Assembly (NCBI RefSeq): GCF_019097595.1
Contig: NC_080711.1
Coordinates: 9,887,928-9,951,927, forward strand
Source of the DNA: Hemibagrus wyckioides
Lineage: Eukaryota; Chordata; Actinopteri; Siluriformes; Bagridae
DNA length: 64,000 bases
Reading direction: 5' to 3'
In this document: positions 29,844 to 42,232 of the stretch, in pieces
Numbering within the stretch: the stretch's first letter is position 1
How the letters are laid out: each line of letters begins with the position of its first letter
Notes under the pieces: generated by a model
Database searches by the model: none
What the model saw: only the letters and a program-made list of their open reading frames with translations
What the model was told of the DNA's origin: nothing
Position numbers and translations under genes: made by a program

Positions 29844-32366
29844 CATACATACATACATTACGCACATATTTGTTAAATAATATAATGTAATGTAATAATG
29901 TAATGCGGAATTGTGACGTATATGACACAAAGGCGTTGGTGGACAATCAAGAAAGAAATCATAACTATTTTTCATTTATTCTCTATGTGCTGAGACAGTG
30001 TGTGTGAGTGTTCTGTTGTATCCGTTTTGGTAAGACGCACATTTAGGAACACGAGACAAGAACAGTAATCTTCCTAGTGTGTTTCTGTGTCCCGCCGATA
30101 TGAACCAGACGGCTTTCTCCCGTTTCCGTTTTGAGCAAATGGAATCTGTTTTACGTTTGCGTGCTTTTGAACTTTTTTTTATTGCTGTCCTTAGTCTGTT
30201 TGGTATTTATTTCCGTATCTGTGTTTTCCGTGTCACTTTTTGCGTGATAAACCTTCTAGCTTGAGGTAAACAAAGTGAAATTAGTGAGAACAAGAAAAAA
30301 AACAAACAAATAGAAATTAAGGGGAGAACTGCTAGGTTCCTTATAAGCAAAGTGTACTGAAGTAGTCACATATATTATGTTTAGTATTTGTTTCTCTCCG
30401 GCATGTGTTCATGGAAAAAAGTGCGTTGCTCGTCTTTGTATGATTGTACTAGTGTGTTTCAGAAATTACACAGCGTGTTTGTGTGTGTGTGTGTGTGTGA
30501 GGAGAGAGGGAGGATCATGAAGAACCATTAATGTCTTCAATGTGAATTTTTTTGTCACTATCACTACAAAACTATCACCATCACCACAATGCAGATCATC
30601 GCTTGTTCTCTCTATTTGATCAAATCGATTTTCATAGAATGATATGATAATGCGTTGAAATTGTTCTAAAAAGAAGAATTTAAAAACACGCATTCTCATT
30701 TTAATCTTTTTCTCAATTTTTATTGTGTAGCTATTTGTAGGTATGTAGACCTAGATTTCGGCATAAGCAACATTTCATTTATCAAAAGTAATCTAATTTT
30801 TGTATGTTGTAGCTGTGCAGTAGAGTAACACACGGCTGATTATTGGGGCAAAACAAAGTCATGCTTTAAACTGAAACTTGATTATTAAATAAAGTAGATG
30901 CTCACTTTATTTGCAGGTCTGCTACAAAAGCTTTGGGATTCCTTTGCGGAAGTTGAAGTACACCTTCAACTGTTAAGTACTTGTCAACTGTTGAGTCATG
31001 CAACTATATTAACAGTATTCATATAATTTACAAGGTCCTGAATGTTTTGGAAATAAATAATATGATCCCGTAAAGGTTAAATTCCAGATTTTCCGTGTCT
31101 TTTTGGCCAGTACGAACAAGTAGATAAGTGCTTAAGTTTAACATATGACTGGTCCACCATGTAAGACTGCTACGAATGGCTGTGCTGGTAAAAATGTGCC
31201 TTAGTTTAAAAATAGTTTATGCAAAACACGTCAAAACACAAAACAAATTTATATTAGGCACTCTAAATCCATTCTGGATGTGGGAAAGGATAAGAGATGT
31301 TGGGAAAAGGATTATCTAGTTAAAAAGTCAAACAAGCAAATAACAGTAATAAAAGCCGTTGTCTTGTCTAAGACACACATCACTGCAAGCTATGAAAGCA
31401 AAGTTTCTATTTATCAAACCCAGTTCTGCTGAATTTGATTTAAATATCAAAGTTACTAAGTCCTCCCCACGCTATGAAGTCAGTAAAAACACGTATCAGT
31501 CAACGAACATGACAGTAGTTTAGAGTTGCAATAAAATATCGCCTAACAGCCATTTAAATCAGCTTCAAACTTAAATCAAAATTCTGACAGTCATAAATCC
31601 ATATTTTTGGCATTAATATATCTCTTTCTACTGTTCTTTTACTGCAAACTGTAAACAGTACGGACAGGTTAGACTTAAAACTACTTAAAGTCTTATAACA
31701 ATGTTAAATCCTTTTTCCAAACGTCTTTTTATTTAGCAAAATTCTTATCTAACATGTACATCATTACACATGTACATCTTTTTAACTGTCTTAGACTAGG
31801 AACATACTGAGGTCGCGCTGGATACTATCAACAATAATGTCAAAAGATGTCGAAAATGCAACAGACAGATCTCCGGAAGTTTTCTTGATCTCTGTGCCAT
31901 GCTACCGTTAGGGAAACCGCCTGATCGTCCATGCGCACCTTCATTCTCTTCATATAAATATGAGCCTTGTCTTTTAAAATAAGAGGATACCACAGACCTG
32001 TGCTCAGCAATGGAAATAGCGTAAGCTTGTCCCCGTATTGATGGAAACTGGAAGTATCGGCACACACAATTCTCAGTCTCGGGTTAAAACTATCCAAACT
32101 GCCGTCCCCCAGGTTATTTGGTGAGGAGTTCCTACCCTGCCTGGGTGTAAAGGCTATCACTGTTAGTATCCAAGCCTAGCAGAGGGGCTGAGGACGTGGA
32201 GGTGAGAGTGAAAAACGGATTTGTGTTCATGCTATAGTCGCTGGTCCGCTGCAAAATAGAAGCCAAGGCGCAAGAAGTTTGCTCGGGAAAGGTTCCCTTT
32301 AGAAACACTAAACTCGTATCTCGGCATTGAGGAAAAAAACGTGTTAGCATAATATACGGAACTCAT
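29450..32366 (-). pseudogene. hoxb7a: hoxb7a pseudogene (both exons decayed)
   Basis: Exon 1 relic, about 32366-31935: the frame begins MSSVYYANTFFS, close to the Hox7 start MSSLYYANALFS. After a frameshift near codons 12-20 it continues GTFPEQTSCALAS, matching the Hox7 motif FPEQTSCAFAS; the first frame stops near 32243 and the second near 32132. A possible hexapeptide remnant lies near 31940-31960. Exon 2 relic, about 29628-29450: a CTGTACAG acceptor is still recognisable. The homeobox then shows in-frame stops near its start, YLTR with altered following residues, a frameshift, [14 protein letters not shown] on one frame, and another frameshift right after the NRR codons. No open reading frame joins the pieces. 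Position between hoxb6a and hoxb8a and the exon 1 motifs identify it as hoxb7a. Loss of hoxb7a is known in some teleost lineages; here the corpse remains. A (CATA)n tract (29811-29859) lies in its former intron. Confidence 0.9.
29811..29859. repeat. (CATA)n microsatellite
   Basis: About 12 tetranucleotide units with one TATA interruption, inside the former intron of the hoxb7a pseudogene. Confidence 0.9.
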
Positions 32367-32466
32367 AATTTTGCTTTTAGAGTGTCTAAAACGAGCTTAA
32401 ATTGTATTTTATAGAATTTACAGTCTTGAAAAGATTTACACAAAAATCACTCCCTTTCAAAATTAC

Positions 32467-32490
32467 CACGTGACAGGAGAGTGTTCCAAT
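32467..32490 (-). promoter_or_regulatory. Relict E-box/CCAAT module upstream of the hoxb7a pseudogene
   Basis: CACGTGACAGGAGA at 32467-32480 is followed by CCAAT at 32486-32490, about 100-125 bp upstream of the dead start codon. The order, orientation and the shared CACGTGACAG core match the module upstream of hoxb4a at 7260-7280, although the coding exons behind it are broken. Confidence 0.5.
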
Positions 32491-33862
32491 TGGCGACGGG
32501 CTTCTTGTTCTGTCTTTTTCTGGCGTGGGGGAAAAAGCTACGCTCGTTCTCCACCAACATTAGGCTGCGCAAAATTATTCAGATTTAGACAAGAATGATA
32601 GATAGAAGACCTAGACAACCACAGTCTATAGGAAATAAAATCGATGAACTACTGATTAGCCTGCATTTCTGGATATGTCTGTAATCACCTGATTGTCCAA
32701 GTCTGGATTTTTCATATTATGGGGTCTGGACGTACAGATTATGAAAGATGTATGTCTTGAAACATACCAGCCAAATAATAATGTTAAAATATTTATGGCA
32801 TTGTTGATTTTAGTCACTGTGAATTCGTCATATTCACCTGAATTTGCCAGTTAGTTCCCAGAAGTCATCAGTGAGGACTGTGGAATCTGTGTAAATTCGG
32901 GTTTGTTGGGTTCTTTTAAAATAAGCTAGATGTCGTAGCGGAGGATCAACAGGCCCTTACTTAAAGCTGGTCCTTTAAACCATTTCCACGGCACCGTTCT
33001 TGCGCACACATCACTTTATTGTGTGTGTGTGTGTGGCGAGTGAGGGAGAGAGAGAGAGAGCCTGGGTACTTGAGAAAACAGTGCTGAATCGACAATTCAC
33101 CTGTCCTAAATCAGCTTATATTCACAGTTCTATATAGAACACACTAATTGGGAATCTTAATCGCATTGTGTTTGGTAACAAAAGTATGTGGTTGCAATAG
33201 TGATCTTTTTAAATAATAAGGAGACATTTAATACAATGTGTCCCACATCAAATCACTCAAGAATACACTACAAACAAGTTCCTGATTTAAGAACCGTAAA
33301 GGCTGTTAAAAACCAAGTGGACATAGATAAACCTTACCTGCTCAATTTAAAACAGGAGATATAAATAACATATTGAGCTATGTAACCTACGTTAAATGTA
33401 CGTGATACTCAATTTTTCCTAAAAATGTTCACTTTAGTTTGTGCCCCAAAATCTAATGACACTGTTTTTTAAATTAAGAGAACATAAAGTCTAGTGGACA
33501 GAAGAGAGTAGTTAATATTGTCTTCACACCTTAAAAGTAACTGAAGCAAATAACATCGGTCACATCATCGATTCTCGCCTGTAAACTTTATTGTGCCCAC
33601 TTTATTTGTCTTTTTCAAGGTTTAGTCCATAGAACAAAGTGAAGAACAATGAAAGCATATTGCCAAGTTTCCATGAACAAATGCACAAATACAGTACAAA
33701 AATCTGTCTCACAGTAAACAATGGGTCACATTACATCCTTTTTATTTCCTTTTCATTCATTTCTTCCACTGTGCGCATGCTTAACCCAGGAAAGGAAGAT
33801 AACAAAATCTCATCAGTTTGAAAGAAACTTAGTAAGTGTAAAAAGATATGCTACGGCATAAA

Positions 33863-33884
33863 TAGGCAGTTTCATGTTGTTGGA
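33863..33884 (-). promoter_or_regulatory. miR-196 target site in the hoxb8a 3' UTR
   Basis: The plus strand reads TAGGCAGTTTCATGTTGTTG followed by GA, which is the miR-196 sequence except for C instead of T at position 5 and A instead of G at the last position. The hoxb8a message (minus strand) can therefore pair along all 22 bases, with G:U wobbles at those two places. The wobble at position 5 is the one I remember from the mammalian Hoxb8 site that miR-196 directs to be cleaved. It is about 550 nt downstream of the stop codon. Confidence 0.88.
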
Positions 33885-34281
33885 TGTCATTAGTCGATAC
33901 GTCAGCATAACATATAAGTGACAAGAGTTAAAAGTGCACCATTTAACTTAAGAACTATACAGCTGCCGAGATAAGGTTAATGTCAAAAATCTAACAACAG
34001 AAACCAAGTTTTCACAATATTTATTCCACGAAGTAGGGAGGCTAATTTACACACTATAATAGGCCTACTCTCTGAACATTAGGAAAAGGTAGAAATGCTT
34101 CATGTCTTTCGTCACAATAAAGTTCGATGATCACGCAGATTTAGAGTTCTTTCTCTCCATGACCGCTCATCTATTTGACCAGCTATTTCTATCTACTCAT
34201 CGTAGACTGAAATCTATAGAGAAACTTTCCAAACTGTTTTGTCTTCGCCCCACGATGTCCTTTTTAAGTGTATGTATGTAA

Positions 34282-34385
<104 letters not shown>

Positions 34386-34432
34386 TCGCGCGCTTGCGCT
34401 CCTGATTGCTCTGTCTGCTCTCGACATCCGTC

Positions 34433-35854
34433 CTATATTTGTTTCGACTTCTCGCAGTCTTCTTTTGCTGACTGTGCTCCAGTCGCCTGTTCCTTATCCC
34501 GCTTCTCCTTTTCAATTGCCTCCTGTTCAGACTTACTACTAGGAAACTTGTCCTTGTTGTTTTCTTTTTTCCATTTCATACGTCTGTTTTGAAACCAGAT
34601 CTTGACCTGCCGTTCAGTCAGTCCTAAGGCATGCGACACCTCAATGCGCCGTTTGCGTGTCAGATACGGATTGAAGAGGAACTCTTTCTCCAGCTCAAGT
34701 GTCTGGTAGCGGCTGTAGGTCTGGCGACCTCGTCTGCGTCCAGCAGCTACTGGGAGAACAAGGTCAATCTCGTTAGATATGTTTCAGATGTTTCAGTAAA
34801 CTTGCAGTTTGTAATACAGTGGTATTTTGAGTAATAACATGAACTTTTTTCTAACAAAAACAATATACATATATCAATTTTGCACAGGATAAAGACCAGC
34901 ATCTCAAAATTATGACATGTTTGAGATCCTATAGAACTATACCAGTGCAGCCATTACACAACTTACGTCTTGTCACATGTGCTGAGCCATAAAAGACAGA
35001 AGCTGTGTGAAACGACCACCCTGTATCGAAATAAGGCCCGGCATAACTGGAAGTCGTAAAAAGCTGCAGTAAAACATTGACTAAGGTGAGAAGTGAAAGA
35101 TCAGCTGTGGACTCGAGCCTCACACATGGGGACTGAAGGAAAAGAATGTGGCGTCTTTGGCTCTCGCTGTCTCACTATTGCTCTGCTTTTCCCCTTCACT
35201 CCTCTTCCTATAGTAGGGTCATTAAACTGTAAAGTGATTCACAAGTTTTCGACACCATAAAACAATAAAACCTCTAATGGTCCCTCTCGCGCGCACACAG
35301 AAAACGTGGCTCTTAGACTAACTAAATTGCCCTGAGATATTTTTTGAGCGGGTATGCTTGTTCACTCTCCCCGCAGAAGAAATACATAAGCCAAAAGAAC
35401 AGCCCGTGTGGTTTGTTTGGAGAGACTCACCTTGTGGTCGCATCCACGGAAACAGCTGCGTAGGAGAAGGACTCTGCTCCGTGTTGTCCGTCTCGTCGCC
35501 GATGCCTCCCGAGGCGAGTTTGCAATCGCTATATTGGACCAAGTCGGTGTCCTGGGCACTGAAAAGTGTTTGCCTTTGGAGAGCATCGTAGCCATAAAAG
35601 TTGCCAGGTTCGCCATGGCAGGTTACGGCACATGGACTTTGCTGGTAAGGTGCAGCCGAGAGCGTAGACGCGCCGTGGTGGTAAAACTCCTGAATCTGTG
35701 GGGCATGCTGGAAAGTTGCTCCTGTGCCTGGACCGTACACGACGGTGGGTCTAGTCCCCAGGTCCTGCGCAAAACCGCACTCGTAATAATTAGGGCGTAA
35801 CGTGTCACCACTTTTGTATTTGGAGAAGAGGGAGTTGACAAAATAGGAGCTCAT
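34433..35854 (-). CDS. hoxb8a: hoxb8a, homeobox protein Hox-B8a (two exons)
   Basis: Coding exons join(35854-35431, 34749-34433), giving 246 residues. Exon 1 begins [17 protein letters not shown], the Hox8 start, and ends with QLFPWMRPQ; the FPWM hexapeptide is at about 135-138. An in-frame ATG 29 codons upstream (35941) is rejected because the family starts at MSSYFVN. The donor is GTGAGT and the acceptor ends CTCCCAG; the junction reads [19 protein letters not shown]. The homeodomain is at about 146-205 with [26 protein letters not shown], the Hox8 pattern. The tail is [18 protein letters not shown] with Lys/Glu-rich charge clusters. The protein is a nuclear factor for trunk neural and mesodermal patterning. 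The downstream miR-196 site indicates post-transcriptional repression in posterior tissue. Confidence 0.97.
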
Positions 35855-37195
35855 TTTTTGCTGCAGTCGATGTTGTTGTTGATGAGGGGGTTGTTTTATA
35901 TTGAATTGTATTAGTACGTGAGCCTGGGACAGACTAGCCACACCCGATTATTCTGAAGCAAAAATAAATAAAGACCACAATAAGCGTCCATCAACCGGAG
36001 AAGTGTTTGTATACCTTTGTAACAGCCTCTTTAAAGCCACGACTATTCAGCTTCCAAGACTACACGACGCTTAGGAGATCCAACATCACAGTTCGGGTGC
36101 TGGAAGCCAGTTCCCAAACAGTTTTCTGTCATTTACTCCTCTGTAAATGATATGTTTCATATTTTGCCGCGTCCTTTCAGGATAATTTGCATCTGTTATC
36201 GAATCCTCATTCTATTCTGTCTTCTCGCGTCCCCACACAGCCACCGCTTCGCGCGCTTCTGATACGGAGGGAGACAGAGAATGAAAATGAGAGTAAAGGA
36301 GAAAGGGAGAGGGTACGGCGGGGAGCGAGGGAGCAGAAAAGTGAAGGGGGGGGGGTATGGCAGAGGAGGGGAGAATATGCCCATTAATATATTCAAGCGG
36401 GTAAGTTAATGAGAAATCTGCTGTTTTGCATCACTTCAAATACATATCTTTCACCCCTCCTCTACCCAACCTGACTACTAAAAACTTCTATTGGAAGGTG
36501 CTTTTTGTATGTTGACCAGAGATAGCATAAAGGACTAAAAGCACTGCTATCTGAATGCCTAACGAGTTATTTTTCGCTTTCATGAAAATATCAGGATATT
36601 TTCAGTAGCAGGGAGAAAAACGCAATTTAATTATTACCAGTTTTAAGTAGTTTGCAATAAATTTTAAACAGCTCCACAAAACGTCTTGACCGACAGCACT
36701 GGCTTGTATTGAAATCAAAGACGTAGTCATTTGAAAAATCTTTTTTTTTTTCATTTCAAACGCATTTTTATATACGTTAAAGCCGCGAAAATAAAGTGCA
36801 CAGTAGGAGTAATGTGTCTGTAAATAGCTGAAAAAACTATACAATGCAATAAACATCTCGCCGGTTTATTGTTTACATCACGCGTCAAAAAAAGCTGTTA
36901 GTTTTTATGAGATTCCACGACCAAGACTATAAATGCTTCACACGGTTAAATTTCAAGTGAGTAGAAATGTTGGAATATTTTACAGTAATATTTGCATTGT
37001 TTTCCATATAGTGTGCGGTGTAGTCTTAGACAATCTTAATTTAACTTTAAGGTGCTGTACTTGAATCAATTACGGTTGTATGTAGAAAAAATATTCATGT
37101 AAAATACGGTACAAAATAATTACAATTTGCGAATTTCTAATTCGTAATGTAGCGATTTGCGCCAGAAATTAAAGTTAAATAAAGTTGTTTACTAC

Positions 37196-38010
<815 letters not shown>

Positions 38011-40080
38011 ATGTTTTCTCCTCTGTGTCTGTGGCGTACGGCACTGCTGTGGCCCTAATTTTTAAACTGGCTCGCTGTGCCCTCAGAAATAGTCCCGACG
38101 TTTTTGGTAGAGCAACATTGCCATCAAGTGGACATTTTATGTTATGCCAAGAGGAAATGAAGTTTGCTAGGACGGAAGTGTGAGATAAAAAGGTAGTATA
38201 AATCGCTATAAACACCTTGCATAAACCAGGGTTGTAATCAAAATTAGTAATAATTTTTCATTTACCATCATAAGGGATGCTAACCGATTTTCCCCAGTAC
38301 TGTTCTAATGCTTACTATGTGAATGAAAGCAAGATTTATATAAATAATATTTAGAAAATATATTTTATTGCAGTTTAATACTCAAATAAAGATTCTGTTT
38401 ATCATCTAATTAAGATACATGCTGTTTCACGTTTATAATAACTTAATTACAGTAATTTTATCACAAGATATATCACGAAGATATAATTTAAACATAAACA
38501 TAAAACACTTAATCATACAGCCACAGAATAAATAGTTCCAGAATATATGTGAACGTGTGATTAAACTGTGTTTTTTTATTCATTTTATTTCGTGTTTTAT
38601 TTATTTTTTATTTATTTTATTTTGTCTTGAAAATATATATGGGAACAGTACACTTAAAAATCCCATGTTGAAATTACTTCTTTATTAGCAGAATTAAACA
38701 TCTAATATATCCGACCGTATTTGACATTGCATCAGTTATAATTATCATAATTACAGTGATTCTTTGTAATATTCGCCACTGTTGCTTTATGTCGTAATTA
38801 ACGGTTTTCAGTACTGAATTAATTCAAAAATAAACAACGCGTAAGTGAAAATATTCCTAAACTACAATTCATATGAATAAATCCAGATAAAAAGCAAATA
38901 CACACTCCTAAAATAATATACGATAAAATAAAAATTAAAGAAAAAATCATTTTAAAAAATATGGTCTGTTGTCGTCATTTGGCTTATACCTTTACGTTAA
39001 AATATCCTTTGTACTTGCATATAGTCAATATTTTTTTCAGGCATATGATTGTTTATAAATCATTCATATAATTAAAGTGCACACATTATAACACTGTATT
39101 TCACCAGTCGTTATTTAATTATAGATACTTAGGAAGTATAGATTAATTTAGGATTAGTATTGTTCCATGTTCAAGGAATGTTATCTTAAAGCAAATACCT
39201 TTTTCTAAATACACATAACTATAACTCAGCTTCAGCTGCCCTTTCTACTTTTGCTATTCCTTTCCAGGGATACGATATCAGAGTGAACTGGAGCAGAAGC
39301 ATTTTGAGAGAGCAAAATTGTACTTTAGCAACCATTTATATCAGGTCATACAAAGACATAATCGGATGTGAGTCCACAAAATGGAAGGCTCAGGCTTGGT
39401 CACAAAGGTTGTAAACAAATTAAGGTTGGCAATTCTAGACGTCTCGCCAGATTCTTTTGTGCCTTTTATGGCCCCCACTATAAGGCGGTTGTGGTGCGCT
39501 TCGGAAATGGAACAAAGGGCGGTCGCTGATCGTGCTATACTGCGGCTTCTCATCTGGAAGTGCTCCCTCTGCTCCAGCCCCCTACTCTGCAAGGAATCTG
39601 GAGCCCTAGACAACAAACGCTGCCAACAATAAAACGCCAAACGCAAGAAAAGGGTCAGAATAAAATAAATTAACGGGTTTCAAACACCCAGCGTAGTCGA
39701 ATTGCTATGTCCAGTCATTATTAGAGTATGAAACATTTTTGCCATTTTCCCGCGCAGTGTTTGCTTTACAGCAATTTAGTTCTTAACCTTCAGAAATGTA
39801 TACGCTATAAAGTTTTATTGCAGTCATATTATTTTATTGCAGCACACTGAATTGAATTTTCTTTTTCCTGTTTTATGACGTCCACTTGCCGTTCCCTTCT
39901 TCAAACTGCGAGTTTACATCCTTTCTAGCAGTTTGTTTCCTTTCAGTGTTCCACAGAAAGTTCAGAATTGATCTGTACCGATGACATTTGTTAAATCGTA
40001 TGACCGAAATATATTAATTTATTATAATGTTTGCTGATAAATCATATGTTAAGAAATTTTGAACCAAACGCATGTCCTAC

Positions 40081-40114
40081 AAAATAAATAAATAAATAAA
40101 TAAATAAATAAACG
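40081..40114. repeat. (AAAT)n microsatellite
   Basis: About eight tetranucleotide units. Confidence 0.9.
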
Positions 40115-42232
40115 GTTAAAATCATTTATCATTTAGCACTGGTGAGAAAAGAAATGTTTAAGCAATCTCTATGAATGCAAAGGTATGTAGGTCTCCATTT
40201 CTTTTTTTTCATTCAGCTGTTACACAATCGCCAAATAGTCTCTCTGATTAAATATCTCAATGACACTAGGAGAGACATACTTCTTCACTAATAGGTCGTG
40301 TCCAACACAGGATTAAACGTGGTTTAGTTTGATATCGTTACTGAGACGGCTAAACCATATGTTGAATAAAAAGACATATCTGAAAGAAATTTTTCTTTTA
40401 TCTTCAGTTGTGCATATGACTCAGCTGTTTCTACTTTAAGTGGAAAAAATATGCTCCGACTCACTATAGTGTTAATGCGATACTAAGAACGTTTAAAGGT
40501 TTTTGTATACTGCGGAGAGTAAACAGTATTTAAAATCTGAATGCCCTTTAATATGTACTTAAACCAACAGTTACTTCACATTTACACTAAACATATTTCT
40601 GGCCTTCATAACCAGATAAAAGTATATCAAGTTTTCCTCTGGTGTATTAAAATTACAGATAACATACTAGTTAACATAACATAACATACTAACATACTAG
40701 CGTAGGAATAAGCATTTCACATATTGTATCACTTAAAAAATTACACACAGGAGTAAATTTTCTCTGTTTATTCAGTAGGAACGGTTTATGTCAACACTGA
40801 ATGGGGAATATTGGTTTCATCCCTTGTAAAAAATATACATCAGTTATATACGTCAATGACAAGAACTCAGACAGTGATCCGTGTAAACTTGTAATATGGG
40901 TCCATTTCTGTCTGTCAATTTGTAGGTGGCTGTGACAGCGTTTGAGAAAATCTGTAGGAATTCCACACCTCAAAGCAAGCTGCAGACAGACGCCCACGCG
41001 ACTACAGAAAGGTCCATTCAGCAACTACTTCTTCACAAGCAAAACAATGTAATGTTAAACAAACGTATACTTTGCAACATAATACTTTTGTGTTAACACA
41101 AATTTCAGAGATTTATAGACAACAATATGTAAACAGTGTCTGAAAACAGAAAGAACTTTTGATTATTTAAGTAAGCTATAAGGTCTCGTCTTTTTATACA
41201 ATGTAAAAACATTCCACTGAAAAGAAACGCAATAACATTTGGAATAAATTATAACTATCATTCTAATACATAAGGGAGAGCTTAGTATTGTACTACCTAA
41301 TTTTTTAAAAAAAAATCAAGTAAAAGGAAACTAAAAACTTTACAAGGCATGCGCTAAAGCATGTAAACTTTTACAACCACCGCTAGTTTACAACCGAATT
41401 GTTTGTTACTGACAAGCTAGCTACATACATATACACACATCCAGCAGAAATAGTTTATAAGTTGTTTCCTCCTTCATTTGATAACTTGGGCAGCAATTAA
41501 GTTAAATCGTAGTAACATAGTATCCAATAAATGTTGAATGGTTCCAATATCTTGCTTTTACTTTATGTTCCAAAAGCTTTGTGAACTATAAACTCAGATG
41601 ATGTTTCTATGTCAATTCCAAACCAAAAGCAGGATGAATTAGGTTGCTATATAATTAAACTTATTAATTGAGACATATTCATGAGTAAAGTTCAAATTTT
41701 CTTCCAGGATCAAGAGCTTTCCTTAAAATTAAACAAATCTTAAAAGTCACCCGAAGCATTTTATCTAATATGGAATGCATATACGAATATTTTGTCAGGG
41801 CATAATTTCCCTTAAGCAAAGAAAGAAGAATAAATTTCAGATTTGTTATAGTTGTAACCACGCTTATTGCCATTGAATAAAAAAAGCCTACAAAAACTTT
41901 ACAAAGTAACTTTTTTTTTAATTCAAGCATATAAGTACCTGCACTTATATTTCTGATTATAAAATAAACTGTAAAAGAAATTCAGAACAGAGGACAACGA
42001 GTAGGCATATAGCACACTCGTGTATATTACATGATTTTGTTTTATGTCGTTTTATAATTGGTTACTACTGTTCTTGATCTTAAATAGCTTTCTAAAAAGA
42101 ATAATCAGGTTGTGTTGATATGCATTACCAGAATATTTAAAAAAAACATGTAACTAGTCTGCAAACATCTTTTATCATTGTCCAGAGGTCAGGGGTAAAG
42201 GCTGGGCACACACACAGTTGTGTTCCTTGGAT

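Noticed and set aside
31796..32160. Two overlapping minus-strand frames of 89 and 106 codons as separate genes
   Set aside because: They are successive frames of the decayed hoxb7a exon 1, not independent proteins.
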